A DNA stretch of 64,000 nt. It comes from Streptomyces sp. NBC_00690. Its GTDB lineage: Bacteria > Actinomycetota > Actinomycetes > Streptomycetales > Streptomycetaceae. Each line of letters opens with the position of its first letter. The stretch's first letter is position 1. The notes under the pieces were generated by a model, which was given only the letters and a program-made list of their open reading frames with translations, did not search any database and had not been told where the DNA came from. This document shows positions 34,153 through 42,660 of the stretch, in pieces. The DNA lies in assembly GCF_036226685.1 (NCBI RefSeq), contig NZ_CP109009.1:2790001-2854000 (forward strand). Reading direction: 5' to 3'. The translations under genes and the position numbers were made by a program.

Positions 34153-34932
34153 TCAGGGGCGGTAGACGTGGAGGTACTCCACCTCGAAGGACATCTCCGA
34201 GGTGTCGGGGGTGGGTGCCGGGTGGTAACGCCCGGCGCAGACCGAGAGGTTGACGATCAGATAGGCGCGCCAGCGTCTGCCCACTCCGCGGTGATCCGCG
34301 AAGACCCGTTCGCCGTTGACCCACCAGACCACCGAGCGGGTGCCGAACTCCACGCGCAGGTCGACCCAACCCCCGGGGCCGATCGAGGGGTCTCGGTAGT
34401 AGCGGTGGCTGCCCCTGACCCGGTTGGACAGTTCCAGCAGATCAGGGTTGTCGGGGTGGTACTCGAAGATGTCGATCTCCTGGTCGCCGTCGAGCCAGGT
34501 CCAGATCGCAGGCCATGCCCCGAGCACGTCGGGCAGTCGGACCCGGGCCTCCAGCGCATCACCGGCTCGGACCATGAACCCCTCGTTGCTGCCCTCGGTG
34601 GTCAGCAGTCCCGCGTCCCACAGGCCGTCGGGGCGACGGGTGGCCCGAAAGGTGCCGGCGCGGCTGTAGGCCGGGTCGGGCACCAGGTAGTCGAGTTTGT
34701 TGTCCCCGGGATTGGTGGGGCCGCCCCGGGGATAGGCCCAGGAACGGCCGGCGACCCATTGGGCGGTGGAGGTGAAGTCCGCGGTGAAGACCGGGGGCTC
34801 TGAATCCGGTACGCGCCCGGCTTTCGGTGGGCCGGCCGTGTCGGCGCCGCCCACGGGGGTGTCGGCAGTGGTGTCCGCACCGCCGACTCGTCTCCCTATC
34901 CGTGTGAGCCAGCTGAGAAGGTCAGTGAGCAC
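34153..34932 (-). CDS. Glycoside hydrolase family 16 (beta-glucanase-like), no signal peptide
   Basis: 259-aa GH16 jelly-roll enzyme. The catalytic signature E-x-D-x-x-E is complete: Glu152, Asp154 and Glu157 in QEIDIFEYHP. Aromatic cleft residues follow (WPAIWTWL; RGSHRYY). Residues 1-45 are polar and include a repeated VGGADT, and no hydrophobic export signal is visible. The GTG at 34932 has a good Shine-Dalgarno (GGGAGGAG), so the start looks right. GH16 enzymes normally act on extracellular beta-glucans, so a cytosolic or non-classically exported location is unusual. Confidence 0.88.
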   Translation of the reverse strand: MLTDLLSWLTRIGRRVGGADTTADTPVGGADTAGPPKAGRVPDSEPPVFTADFTSTAQWVAGRSWAYPRGGPTNPGDNKLDYLVPDPAYSRAGTFRATRRPDGLWDAGLLTTEGSNEGFMVRAGDALEARVRLPDVLGAWPAIWTWLDGDQEIDIFEYHPDNPDLLELSNRVRGSHRYYRDPSIGPGGWVDLRVEFGTRSVVWWVNGERVFADHRGVGRRWRAYLIVNLSVCAGRYHPAPTPDTSEMSFEVEYLHVYRP

Positions 34933-35286
34933 GGCACTCCTCCCGTTGCGGGGAACCTCTGGAGCGGTTCTGCCCCTCGGGGGGCCGCATATGCCGCCAC
35001 ACTCACTGAAAGTGATTCACACGTTACAGATAGCAACGTACAAAGTTTCGAGGGCGTCCCTCGTCAGGGAATCGCGATCGCCACGAAAGGCCAACCTCCG
35101 AGACCTTCAAGATCATATTTGTACGAATCTTGTTCGAATCCTCGATTCGGCGCGCATCTCCGCACCGCGGGCCCTAGCGTGAAGAGAAGGACCGCGACAC
35201 CCGAGCGATCCGCGACAGCCGAGACACCCGAGCAATCTGTGACAGCCGAGACACCCGAGGCATCAGACACGAGAGGCGGCATCCCC
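34933..35286. other. Divergent intergenic region GH16 / double-VOC gene
   Basis: 354 bp, noticeably richer in A+T than its surroundings between 35000 and 35150. It contains two short inverted repeats, TCACT-GAA-AGTGA (35003-35015) and ACGTT-N9-AACGT (35021-35039), a possible -10 TAGCGT (35175-35180) for the plus-strand gene, and a 27-bp direct repeat (35196-35267). No gene seen. Confidence 0.6.
35196..35267 (+). repeat. 27-bp direct repeat, two full copies and one partial
   Basis: Full copies at 35214-35240 and 35241-35267, each beginning GACAGCCGAGACACCCGAG. A partial copy (the last 18 bp of the unit) occupies 35196-35213. The array ends 19 bp before the ATG of the double-VOC gene, so it probably lies in that gene's 5' leader. 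Confidence 0.85.
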
Positions 35287-36078
35287 ATGTCCGTACGACC
35301 GGACGGCACTCCCTGTTGGGTCGACGCGATGTTCCCCGACATCGAGGCCGCCAAGAACTTCTACGGTCAACTGCTGGGCTGGACCTTCAATGACCCGGTC
35401 GAGGAGTTCGGCGGCTACGCGACGGCGTTCTCGAACGGGAAATCCGTGAGCGGCCTCATGCCCGCCATGCCGGGAGTGGACGCTCCCCCGGCGTGGAACC
35501 TCTACTTCGCCACGGCCGACGCTGACGCCACCGCCGCGAAGATCCAGGCGAACGGGGGCACGCTCGTCGTGGAGCCCATGTCCGTCGGGAACCTCGGCAC
35601 CATGGTCGTCGCGACGGACCCCACCGGCATCGCCTTCGGCGCCTGGCAACCGGGCGAACATCAGGGCTTCGAGACCAAGAACGGGGAACACGGGGCGTAC
35701 GCGTGGTCCGACGTGTGCTCCCGGGACGTGGCCAGGACCGACGACTTCTTCCCCGCCGTCTTCCCCTTCACCGTGCAGCGCATGGACGAAGAGGGCGTGG
35801 ACTTCCGCCTCTGGAGCGTCGGCGCCGATCCGGCGCTCGGGCGGATGAAGGTCGAGGACGAGTTCCCCTCGGACCTCCCGCCGTTCATCAACGTCTACTT
35901 CTCCGTGCCCGAGGCCGACACCGCCGTCGCCAAGGTGATCGAGTTGGGCGGAAAGGTCATCTGGGGGCCGATGGACAGTCCCTTCGGACGGTTCGCGACG
36001 GTCGCGGATCCGCAGGGTGCGGTGTTCTCCGTCTTCGACCTGGACAAGCAGACGGGCGAGGTGCCCACGTTCAGTTGA
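35287..36078 (+). CDS. Double-domain VOC (glyoxalase/bleomycin-resistance) protein
   Basis: 263-aa protein with two tandem VOC half-folds: residues 1-125 (TPCWVDAMFPDIEAAKNFYG) and 135-260 (GAYAWSDVCSRDVARTDDFF). Such proteins bind or modify small molecules; many streptomycete members are annotated as hydroxylases, but few have been characterised. The usual His/Glu metal ligands are not evident. The start is the ATG at 35287 with GAGAGG upstream. An in-frame extension upstream would only translate the 27-bp repeats and is rejected. Confidence 0.88.
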   Translation: MSVRPDGTPCWVDAMFPDIEAAKNFYGQLLGWTFNDPVEEFGGYATAFSNGKSVSGLMPAMPGVDAPPAWNLYFATADADATAAKIQANGGTLVVEPMSVGNLGTMVVATDPTGIAFGAWQPGEHQGFETKNGEHGAYAWSDVCSRDVARTDDFFPAVFPFTVQRMDEEGVDFRLWSVGADPALGRMKVEDEFPSDLPPFINVYFSVPEADTAVAKVIELGGKVIWGPMDSPFGRFATVADPQGAVFSVFDLDKQTGEVPTFS

Positions 36079-36292
36079 CCGCCTGTCCCCCCAGGCCGTG
36101 TGACAGGCCCGGTGACGGCGGGGCGGGGGTGTCTGGGGCAACGCCCAGAGGTCGGTAGACCGCCCGGGCGAGGGCCAACGAGCGGCCCTGGGCGCGTCGT
36201 ACGGACACGCCGAGCGGCGCGGTGGGTCCCGCGGATCCCATCGCGCCGCTCCCTGCGTCCTCCGCGCCCTCCACTCCAAGGGCCGAAGGCGT

Positions 36293-38254
36293 TCAGGACA
36301 CCGTGTGCGTCCCTTCCGAGGACGGCGGCAGCCGGGCCGGATGCCGTGCGCCGACGACCCCGACCTCAGCCGGGGCGCCCGCCCCGGGCCCGAGGTGCGT
36401 CAACGACGGCCCCGTCGACGGCTGTGTCTGGGGCCGACGGGCCGTGCTGCGCTCCCCCACCGGTCCCACCCCACCCATCACCGCGATCGGATGCTCCTCG
36501 GCCACGGGTGGCGCCTGCGCGCTCAGTTGGCGCGATGCGCCCCGCTGCGCCCGGGTGGCGTCCGGCCCGCCCTGAGGAGGAAGCAGGGAGGCTCCCCCTT
36601 CGAACGAGTCGGCCGACCGGGTCGGCCGGGGAGGGTCGTTGACCTCTCGGGTGGACCCGACGTTGGCGTTGCCGGGCTTGATCCTCGGAGTGATCGCATT
36701 GTTGCGGTCGGTCGTCCACTGCTGGTCGTTCGAACCGTCACGGACCTTGACCACGACGGTGGCACCGGCGCTCGGAGCGGCGGGGGCGACGGCGAGCCCC
36801 TCGTTCCAGCGCGGGACCAACTGGCCGAGGACAGTCAGGTCGTACCGGATGTGGGAGGCGTCATTGGCCGTGGTGGCCGGACAGTTCCCGAGGACCGTGA
36901 CCCCGTCCAGAGCCCGTGAGTTGAGGCAGAGTTCGGGTGCCGCGGCGCTGCGCAACCGCCCGTCCTGCTCATAGACCCACTTCTGGGTCACGGAGGACGC
37001 ACAGGCGGCGAGGACCGCATCTGCCCCGGTTGACGCGCGTTGACCTCGAACGTCAAGGCAGAATCCGGATGCGGTGCTGCGCAGTCTGGTGGTGAGCGGA
37101 CCCACCGGATGGCCCGCCGCGGAGGTCGCCGACGGGTCGGGACCGGCCGGTGGGGCGGCGCCGGGTACCGGATCGGCGGAGATCGTGCCTTCCGGGATCG
37201 CATAGCCCGCCATCCCACCGCCCGCCCACGGTTCGGTGGCGACGGCCGCCACCACCGCGATACCGGTGGCGATCCCCAGACCGGCGACCGCTGCGGTGCG
37301 GCCTCGCGGGGAGAGTCCACGTCGGCGGGCGGTGGGCGGGGTGCTCCCACTGTCGCGGGAGCGCCGTCGGGCGTGGCTGGTCGGCCCGCGCCACTCGACG
37401 TCCCTGCTCTGGTGGCCCGCCTCGCCCCGACCCGGACGGGAGTCCAGATAGGGCTGGGCGGCCCAACCGAGCATCCCCTCGGCGATCAGCAGGGCCAGCC
37501 GGCCGTCCCCGTGGTCCAGTTGTTCCGCCGCGGACCGACAGTGCTGACAGCGCTCCAGATGCCGACGGAGGTCCGACAGTACGGCGCCTCCCCGGCGCAT
37601 GGACACGTCGATGAGGCGGTTGTAGTGCCGGCAATCGGTCTCGGGCGCAAGTTCGAGATGGAAGCGCAGGATGCCTGCTCGAAACATTTTTCGTGCCTGT
37701 TCGAGCTGAGCCGGCGCGCCGCGTACATCCATGGCAAGTAAACCGGCCGGTAGCGATATCTCTTCTGCTTCCACCTCCACATGCCAGAGCAGGCATTGCG
37801 CGGGCCCGGGCAATGCCTGGAATGCCCGAGCGGTCAGTGTGCGGTTCTCCGCGACCGTAAACATATCGACGGGGACCGTATGTCCGGTCTGCGGATTCTG
37901 AAGTTCGGGGAGCGTTGCTATGCGTTCATCGGTCGCCCATCCCTCGGCGATACGACGGGCATGCATCAAGAGCATCGGACGGATTGCGGCACTTGATCGG
38001 ACCTGCCGCAAGTTTTCCAGCGCTTTGCTGAATGCGGCGGTAGCGAGCATGGCCGCCGCTTTCTGCGAAGGTGTCCCGATCGAGGCGTAGTCGAAGACCG
38101 GTTCCCAGTGTCGTGCGATCAGTACCGCCACGGAACGGGCCTCGTCCCTACCGTCGTTGGCCCTGAGCGCCGCTGCCAGCCCTTCGTCGGACGCGGCCGA
38201 GTCAAGGCCGGTGCGACCGGGTGGGGCGGTGGTATGAGTTCGCGGATTCTGCAT
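36293..38254 (-). CDS. Sigma-factor-like / zinc-finger / membrane / ricin-lectin fusion protein
   Basis: 653 aa. Residues 22-200 resemble a sigma-70 ECF core (EGLAAALRANDGRDEARSVA; LPGPAQCLLWHVEVE replacing a region 4 helix). Residues 208-239 carry a zf-HC2-like site: Cys208, His232-x3-Cys236-x2-Cys239, as in anti-sigma factors. A transmembrane helix spans 321-340, and a ricin B-type lectin repeat region lies at about 388-510 (GFCLDVRGQ, LCLNSRALDG, NDQQWT). The last 115 residues are low-complexity. The order puts the sigma-like part inside and the lectin outside. The start codon has only a weak Shine-Dalgarno. Function unknown. Confidence 0.78.
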   Translation of the reverse strand: MQNPRTHTTAPPGRTGLDSAASDEGLAAALRANDGRDEARSVAVLIARHWEPVFDYASIGTPSQKAAAMLATAAFSKALENLRQVRSSAAIRPMLLMHARRIAEGWATDERIATLPELQNPQTGHTVPVDMFTVAENRTLTARAFQALPGPAQCLLWHVEVEAEEISLPAGLLAMDVRGAPAQLEQARKMFRAGILRFHLELAPETDCRHYNRLIDVSMRRGGAVLSDLRRHLERCQHCRSAAEQLDHGDGRLALLIAEGMLGWAAQPYLDSRPGRGEAGHQSRDVEWRGPTSHARRRSRDSGSTPPTARRRGLSPRGRTAAVAGLGIATGIAVVAAVATEPWAGGGMAGYAIPEGTISADPVPGAAPPAGPDPSATSAAGHPVGPLTTRLRSTASGFCLDVRGQRASTGADAVLAACASSVTQKWVYEQDGRLRSAAAPELCLNSRALDGVTVLGNCPATTANDASHIRYDLTVLGQLVPRWNEGLAVAPAAPSAGATVVVKVRDGSNDQQWTTDRNNAITPRIKPGNANVGSTREVNDPPRPTRSADSFEGGASLLPPQGGPDATRAQRGASRQLSAQAPPVAEEHPIAVMGGVGPVGERSTARRPQTQPSTGPSLTHLGPGAGAPAEVGVVGARHPARLPPSSEGTHTVS

Positions 38255-38753
38255 AAGAGGTCATTCCATCCTTGGCATTGCAGTGGGGGGTTGGGCAGTG
38301 CCGTCCGGACCTGGCCTACGGAACCGTGCTTTCGGTTATTGAGTTCGTTGTGGTCATTGAGTTCACGGCATGCAAGAAAGGGGGTTCGAGCATGTGGTCT
38401 ATACCGCCAACCAATCAAACGGTTGCGCATTAGCGGCCGTGTTCGGACGTGGGGAAGCTCACCTTCGCACAACCATGTGTTGGGAACAAGAGTCACCAAC
38501 TTGCCTGGAATCACTGGGCTGCTGAGGGGAATTTCGGGCGCGTCAGGCTTGCTCAGAGTTGACCGATTTACTCACGGTCACAGCAGGTAAGGCACGACTA
38601 TTCGAACATAATTTTTCGAACAGGAGGGGGTGTTCGACGGCCTTCCCGACGCCCCTGGGAACCACAGCCATTCGCGGTACACGGACTCGGTCCGAACGGC
38701 CCCACAGGACTGCCGGACACCGTCCATAGCTCTGTGCTACCGATGATTTCCCG
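38255..38753. other. Intergenic region upstream of the sigma-like/lectin gene
   Basis: 499 bp between the sigma-like/lectin gene (reading away) and the end of the modBC gene. No gene supported. A directly repeated TTCGAACA (38601-38608 and 38615-38622) with an A/T-rich spacer is the most distinctive element; the rest looks like unique, moderately AT-enriched sequence that probably holds the fusion gene's promoter. Confidence 0.55.
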
Positions 38754-40835
38754 TCACAGAGCGACCAACTCTGCCTCGGTCGCCTTGACACTCGCCCAGA
38801 CGATCGCACCCTCCGCCAGGCCCAGATCGGCCGCCGCTGCCGGAGTGATCTCAGCGACCAGGTCGGGTGCCTCGGCGGAGCCGATCAGCACCCGCAGTCG
38901 ACTGCCTGACGCGGTGATCTCCCGGACCGTGCCGGGCCAGACGTTCCGGGGACTGCCCCCAGGCCGCTCCCGGTGCACGGAGACGGCTTCGGGGCCGATG
39001 ATCGCCAGCGCCTCACGCCCCGCTGGCAGCGGCTCGGCGACGATCAGCCGACCACCACCGGACAGATCGAGCCCCTGTTCGGTCGTCGTGCCCGACCAGG
39101 CATTGCGGCCCAGCATCCGGGCGACCCAAGGGGATCGGGGATGACGGGTGACCTCCGAGGGAGGCGCGTACTGGACGGCCCGGCCCTCATCCAGCACCAG
39201 TACGCGGTCGGCGAGCGACACGGCCTCCACCGGGTCATGGGTGACGATCAAACACACCCCGCCGAAGCCGGCGAGATGGCCGCGCAACGTGTGCCGGACC
39301 CGGGCCCGGGTCGTCTGGTCCAATGCGGCCAAGGGCTCGTCGAGCAACAGCAGTCGGGGGCGGACCGCCAAGGCCCGGGCGAGGGCGACCCGCTGCGCCT
39401 GCCCCCCGGAAAGTTGGGCAGGCCGACGCTGAGCGAGGGGTCCCACACCGAGTCGATCCAGCCACATCTGTGCGGAAGTTCGCGCCGCTGTCCGGGAGAC
39501 GCCGTGGGCGCGCAACCCGTACGCCGTGTTCCCCAGCGCGCTGAGATGGGGGAAGAGCGCACCGCTCTGCGGAACCCAGGCGACACCGCGGCGATGGGGC
39601 GGTAGAGCGCTGACATCGGTGTCGCCGAGGTGGAGGACGGCATGGGCACGGTCGGTCAGCCCCAACAGGGCCCGGAGCAAAGTGGTCTTGCCGGCGCCGT
39701 TCGGGCCGACGACGGCGATGGTCGTCCCGGGCGGAGCCTCCAGGACGAATCGGGTGAACCCGGTGAGATCCGCGTGGAGCGAGTACGGTTCGGACGACTC
39801 GGCACCGGGCTCCACGGGCCGGGACACCGCTGGCGTTCGGGCCGGATCGTTGCGCTCGTCGGCCGATTTCGGCCCCACAGCCCACGGCGGGAACTCGGGG
39901 GCCACAGTGCCATCGGAGCCCTGGGCAGCCGCGGTGTCCTGGGAACCCTCGGAACTGTGGTCGTCCTGTGGGACCTTCTGGTCCTTGTTGCCCTTGCTGT
40001 CCCCGCTGCCCTTGCGCGCCTCGCCGACCTCACGGTCCGCTGTCGCTCCCCCCGTCCAACGGCCCCGTAGCGCGATCAGTACGACCATGGCGATGGCCAG
40101 GAGCAGGAGGGAGACCGAGGTGGCGGCGGCTGGTTCATCCTGGAGGAGGAGGTAGACCTGGAGCGGCAGGGTCTGGGTCGCGCCCGGCAGATTCCCGGCG
40201 AAGGTGATAGTCGCGCCGAACTCACCCAGCGCACGAGCCCAGGTGAGGGCGGCCCCCGCGACCAGTCCGGGTGCGGCCATCGGCAGGGTGACGGTGAAGA
40301 AGACCCGCACCGGGGACGCCCCCAGCGAGGCCGCGGTCTCCTCGTAGCTGGGCCGCAGCCCCCGCAGCGCCCCTTCGAGGCTGATCACCAGGAAGGGCAT
40401 GGCGACGAAGGTGGCGGCGACGACGGCCCCCGAGGTGTGGAAGGGGAGGACGATCCCGAAGGTGTCCTCCAGCCAGGGCCCGAGCAGCCCCCGGCGCCCG
40501 AAGCCCAGCAGCAGGGCGACGCCACCGACGGTGGGCGGCAGCACCATCGGCAGCATCACCAGGGAACGGACCAGTACCTTGCCCGGAAAACTGACCCGCG
40601 CCAGCAGCCACGCCAGCGGCACGCCGAGGAGCAGCGACAGACCGAGGGCCCAGAAGGAGACGAACAGCGAGAGCCGCAGCGCCTCGGTGACGGCCGGGCT
40701 GGTCAGATGCGTCCCCAACTGGGCCCATTCGGTGCGGGCGAGGATGCCGACCAGAGGGAGCAGCAGGAAGGCGACGGCGAGGAGCGCGGGGAGCGCGAGC
40801 GCGAGGGGTGCACGGGCGCGGGGGCGGCGGTTCAT
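38754..40835 (-). CDS. modBC: Molybdate ABC transporter, fused permease-ATPase ModBC
   Basis: 693 aa. Residues 1-260 are the ModB permease (six hydrophobic helices; EETAASLGASPVRVFFTVTL is the coupling-loop motif). A charged Lys/Asp/Ser-rich linker of about 100 residues follows, then a ModC ATPase with Walker A GPNGAGKTT, signature LSGGQAQRVALARAL and Walker B LLLLDEPLAALD. A TOBE molybdate-binding segment ends the protein. The ATG at 40835 is favoured; an upstream in-frame codon would add 29 polar residues before the first helix. It follows modA by 117 bp. One polypeptide supplying both subunits implies a homodimeric transporter core. Confidence 0.93.
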   Translation of the reverse strand: MNRRPRARAPLALALPALLAVAFLLLPLVGILARTEWAQLGTHLTSPAVTEALRLSLFVSFWALGLSLLLGVPLAWLLARVSFPGKVLVRSLVMLPMVLPPTVGGVALLLGFGRRGLLGPWLEDTFGIVLPFHTSGAVVAATFVAMPFLVISLEGALRGLRPSYEETAASLGASPVRVFFTVTLPMAAPGLVAGAALTWARALGEFGATITFAGNLPGATQTLPLQVYLLLQDEPAAATSVSLLLLAIAMVVLIALRGRWTGGATADREVGEARKGSGDSKGNKDQKVPQDDHSSEGSQDTAAAQGSDGTVAPEFPPWAVGPKSADERNDPARTPAVSRPVEPGAESSEPYSLHADLTGFTRFVLEAPPGTTIAVVGPNGAGKTTLLRALLGLTDRAHAVLHLGDTDVSALPPHRRGVAWVPQSGALFPHLSALGNTAYGLRAHGVSRTAARTSAQMWLDRLGVGPLAQRRPAQLSGGQAQRVALARALAVRPRLLLLDEPLAALDQTTRARVRHTLRGHLAGFGGVCLIVTHDPVEAVSLADRVLVLDEGRAVQYAPPSEVTRHPRSPWVARMLGRNAWSGTTTEQGLDLSGGGRLIVAEPLPAGREALAIIGPEAVSVHRERPGGSPRNVWPGTVREITASGSRLRVLIGSAEAPDLVAEITPAAAADLGLAEGAIVWASVKATEAELVAL

Positions 40836-40952
40836 CCGGATTCTCGGGTCCCTGGGGCGATGGTGCGGAGGGCGGCTGGTGTACGAGGTGTACCCGGTGC
40901 GCACCCGTCCGTCCGACTCCACGCGCCGAACGGCCGCGGCTGCGCGGGGGAC

Positions 40953-41762
40953 CTACGGCTGTTGGAATCCGGCCTCCTTGAGGATCTTCTGGGCGGCGGG
41001 GGTGCTCAGCCAGGCGACGAACGCGGCGGCGGCCTCGGGGTGCTCGGACGTCTTCAGGGTCGCGGCCGGGTATTCGGCGATGGCGTTCTGGGCGTCCGGG
41101 ATGGTGATGGCGTCCACCTTGTCCGGGGCGGAGGCGGCATCGGTCTGGTAGACGAGCCCCGCATCGGCCTCGCCGAGTTCGACCTTGCTGAGGACCGCGC
41201 GGACGTTGGGCTCCTGCGAGACGGCCTTGACCTTGATCTGCTGGGCGTCGAGGACCTTCTTGCTGTAGCGGCCCACCGGGACCTCGGGCGCCGCGAGGAC
41301 CACCTTGAGCTTGGTGTCGGCGAGGTCCTTGAGGTCGTCGATCTTGTACGGATTGCCCTCGGTGGTGGCGATGACGAGTCGGTTCTTCGCGATGACGGTG
41401 GGAGTGCCGGTGTCCGAGCCGAGGCCGTCCATCGTCTTGGTGTCGGCGGTGACGAGGGCGTCGGCGGGGGCTCCCTGACGGACCTGTGCGGCCAGTTCCT
41501 GGGAGCCGGCGAAGGAGAAGGTCACCTTGGTGCCGGGATGGTCCTTCTCATAGGCGGCGCCTGCCGTCTTGAAGACATCAGTGAGGGAGGCGGCGGCGAG
41601 CACGGTGAGCTGGGCTGCGGGAGGGGTGCTCGCGGCGCCGGTCTTGCGGGGCTCGACGTCCTCCCCGTCGCCGTCACTGCCGCAGGCCGTGAGCGGTACG
41701 AGGAGGGCAGCGGCCAGCGTCAGGCAGACGGTGGTGCGTCGTGCGGTGGGGAAGGCAGGCAT
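40953..41762 (-). CDS. modA: Molybdate-binding lipoprotein ModA
   Basis: 269-aa extracytoplasmic receptor of the molybdate importer. Lipobox LTAC with lipidated Cys27. The mature part starts [17 protein letters not shown], the ModA signature whose Ser residues bind the oxyanion, and contains [11 protein letters not shown] and [12 protein letters not shown]. Shine-Dalgarno AGGAG. First gene of modA-modBC. Supplies molybdate for the molybdenum cofactor. Confidence 0.95.
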   Translation of the reverse strand: MPAFPTARRTTVCLTLAAALLVPLTACGSDGDGEDVEPRKTGAASTPPAAQLTVLAAASLTDVFKTAGAAYEKDHPGTKVTFSFAGSQELAAQVRQGAPADALVTADTKTMDGLGSDTGTPTVIAKNRLVIATTEGNPYKIDDLKDLADTKLKVVLAAPEVPVGRYSKKVLDAQQIKVKAVSQEPNVRAVLSKVELGEADAGLVYQTDAASAPDKVDAITIPDAQNAIAEYPAATLKTSEHPEAAAAFVAWLSTPAAQKILKEAGFQQP

Positions 41763-41899
41763 CGGGGTGACTCCTGATGATGAATGGCGGATCGACCGGT
41801 ATGCACCGGGCGGTCCGCGTCGCGATGGGTCTGCGTCGATCGGCCGGTACCAGCCGTTCTGTGCCGGTCTGTGCTGGTCTGTGCCGGCCGTTCTGCGCT

Positions 41900-41969
41900 G
41901 ATCGGTCTGAGCTGATCGGTCCGCGTCGATCGGTCCGCGTCGATCGGTCCGCGTCGATCGGTCCGCGTC
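41900..41969. repeat. 14-bp tandem repeat upstream of modA
   Basis: Four exact head-to-tail copies of GATCGGTCCGCGTC (41914-41969), preceded by one diverged copy (41900-41913). It sits in the 226-bp gap between the HTH-TOBE regulator gene and modA, about 140 bp upstream of the modA start. Confidence 0.9.
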
Positions 41970-41988
41970 GATGGGCCGGAAGGTGCGT

Positions 41989-42381
41989 TCAGACCAGGTC
42001 GATGTGGACGTTGGTCGACTTCACCCGGGCGGTGGCCTGCATCCCCACTTCGAGCCCCAACTCCTCCACGGCTTCCCTGGTCAGCAAGGAGACCAGCCGG
42101 TGCGGTCCGGCCTGGATCTCGACCTGGGCCGCGACATCGCCGAGCTTGACCGCGGTGACGATGCCCGGGAAGGCGTTGCGGGCGGAGGTGTAGGGCTCCT
42201 CTTCATCGCCACCGCTCTGGGCGATCTCGATGGAGAAGGCCGCAAGGTCCCGACCGTCGATCACCCGTCGACCGTTCTCATCACGGTGGGTGGCCACTTT
42301 GCCGGCGTCGGCCCAGCGGCGAGCGGTGTCAGGGCTGACGCCAAGCAGACGCGCCGCCTGACCAATGGTGTAGGACTGCAT
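41989..42381 (-). CDS. HTH-TOBE molybdate-responsive regulator
   Basis: 130 aa. N-terminal MerR/excisionase-like helix-turn-helix ([20 protein letters not shown]), C-terminal single TOBE (mop) domain from about residue 62 ([20 protein letters not shown] then [16 protein letters not shown]). This pairing is the Gram-positive counterpart of ModE. It probably represses or adjusts the adjacent modA-modBC genes according to molybdate. The ATG at 42381 has TACGGT (42389-42394) 7 nt upstream and no Shine-Dalgarno, so it looks leaderless and the upstream ATG at 42408 is rejected. Confidence 0.92.
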   Translation of the reverse strand: MQSYTIGQAARLLGVSPDTARRWADAGKVATHRDENGRRVIDGRDLAAFSIEIAQSGGDEEEPYTSARNAFPGIVTAVKLGDVAAQVEIQAGPHRLVSLLTREAVEELGLEVGMQATARVKSTNVHIDLV

Positions 42382-42471
42382 ATGCGACACCGTAGGCCGA
42401 TTCAACACGCATTTACAAGATTGGATGACTTCTAGGTTGGCAGATGCGGTTTCCAGATGTCTCGTGAAACC

Positions 42472-42660
42472 TCACTGGTCCACCCCGACCACCGGTGTGG
42501 CACACACGGAGAGGGCCTCCGGGTACGCCTGGGTCTTCTCATGCTCGGTCAGCGCCCGGTAGATGACTGCCTGCCCGTGCAGGGCGTGCCAGAACTCGTT
42601 AGGTGCGGCAGCAGCGTCGTGCCAGAATCCGGCGCATGCCTGTTCGATATCCATCCCCAC
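42472..42660 (-). CDS. Possible small protein or gene remnant
   Basis: 62-codon frame (start ATG 42660, or ATG 42654), ending near the HTH-TOBE promoter. Third positions are strongly G/C and the translation (for example FWHALHGQAVIYRALTEHEK) looks like real protein rather than a shadow frame. It overlaps the first 25 nt of the divergent S66 gene and has only a weak Shine-Dalgarno. It may be the 3' end of a gene whose front was lost, or a genuine small protein. Not recognised. Confidence 0.35.
   Translation of the reverse strand: MGMDIEQACAGFWHDAAAAPNEFWHALHGQAVIYRALTEHEKTQAYPEALSVCATPVVGVDQ

Noticed and set aside
38543-38809. 88-codon frame in the gap after modBC
   Set aside because: No Shine-Dalgarno or suitable -10, overlaps the end of modBC, and the translation has no recognisable feature.
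41763-41988. Possible molybdenum-cofactor riboswitch upstream of modA
   Set aside because: The region is dominated by the 14-bp repeat and related simple sequence. I could not find the conserved multi-helix pattern.
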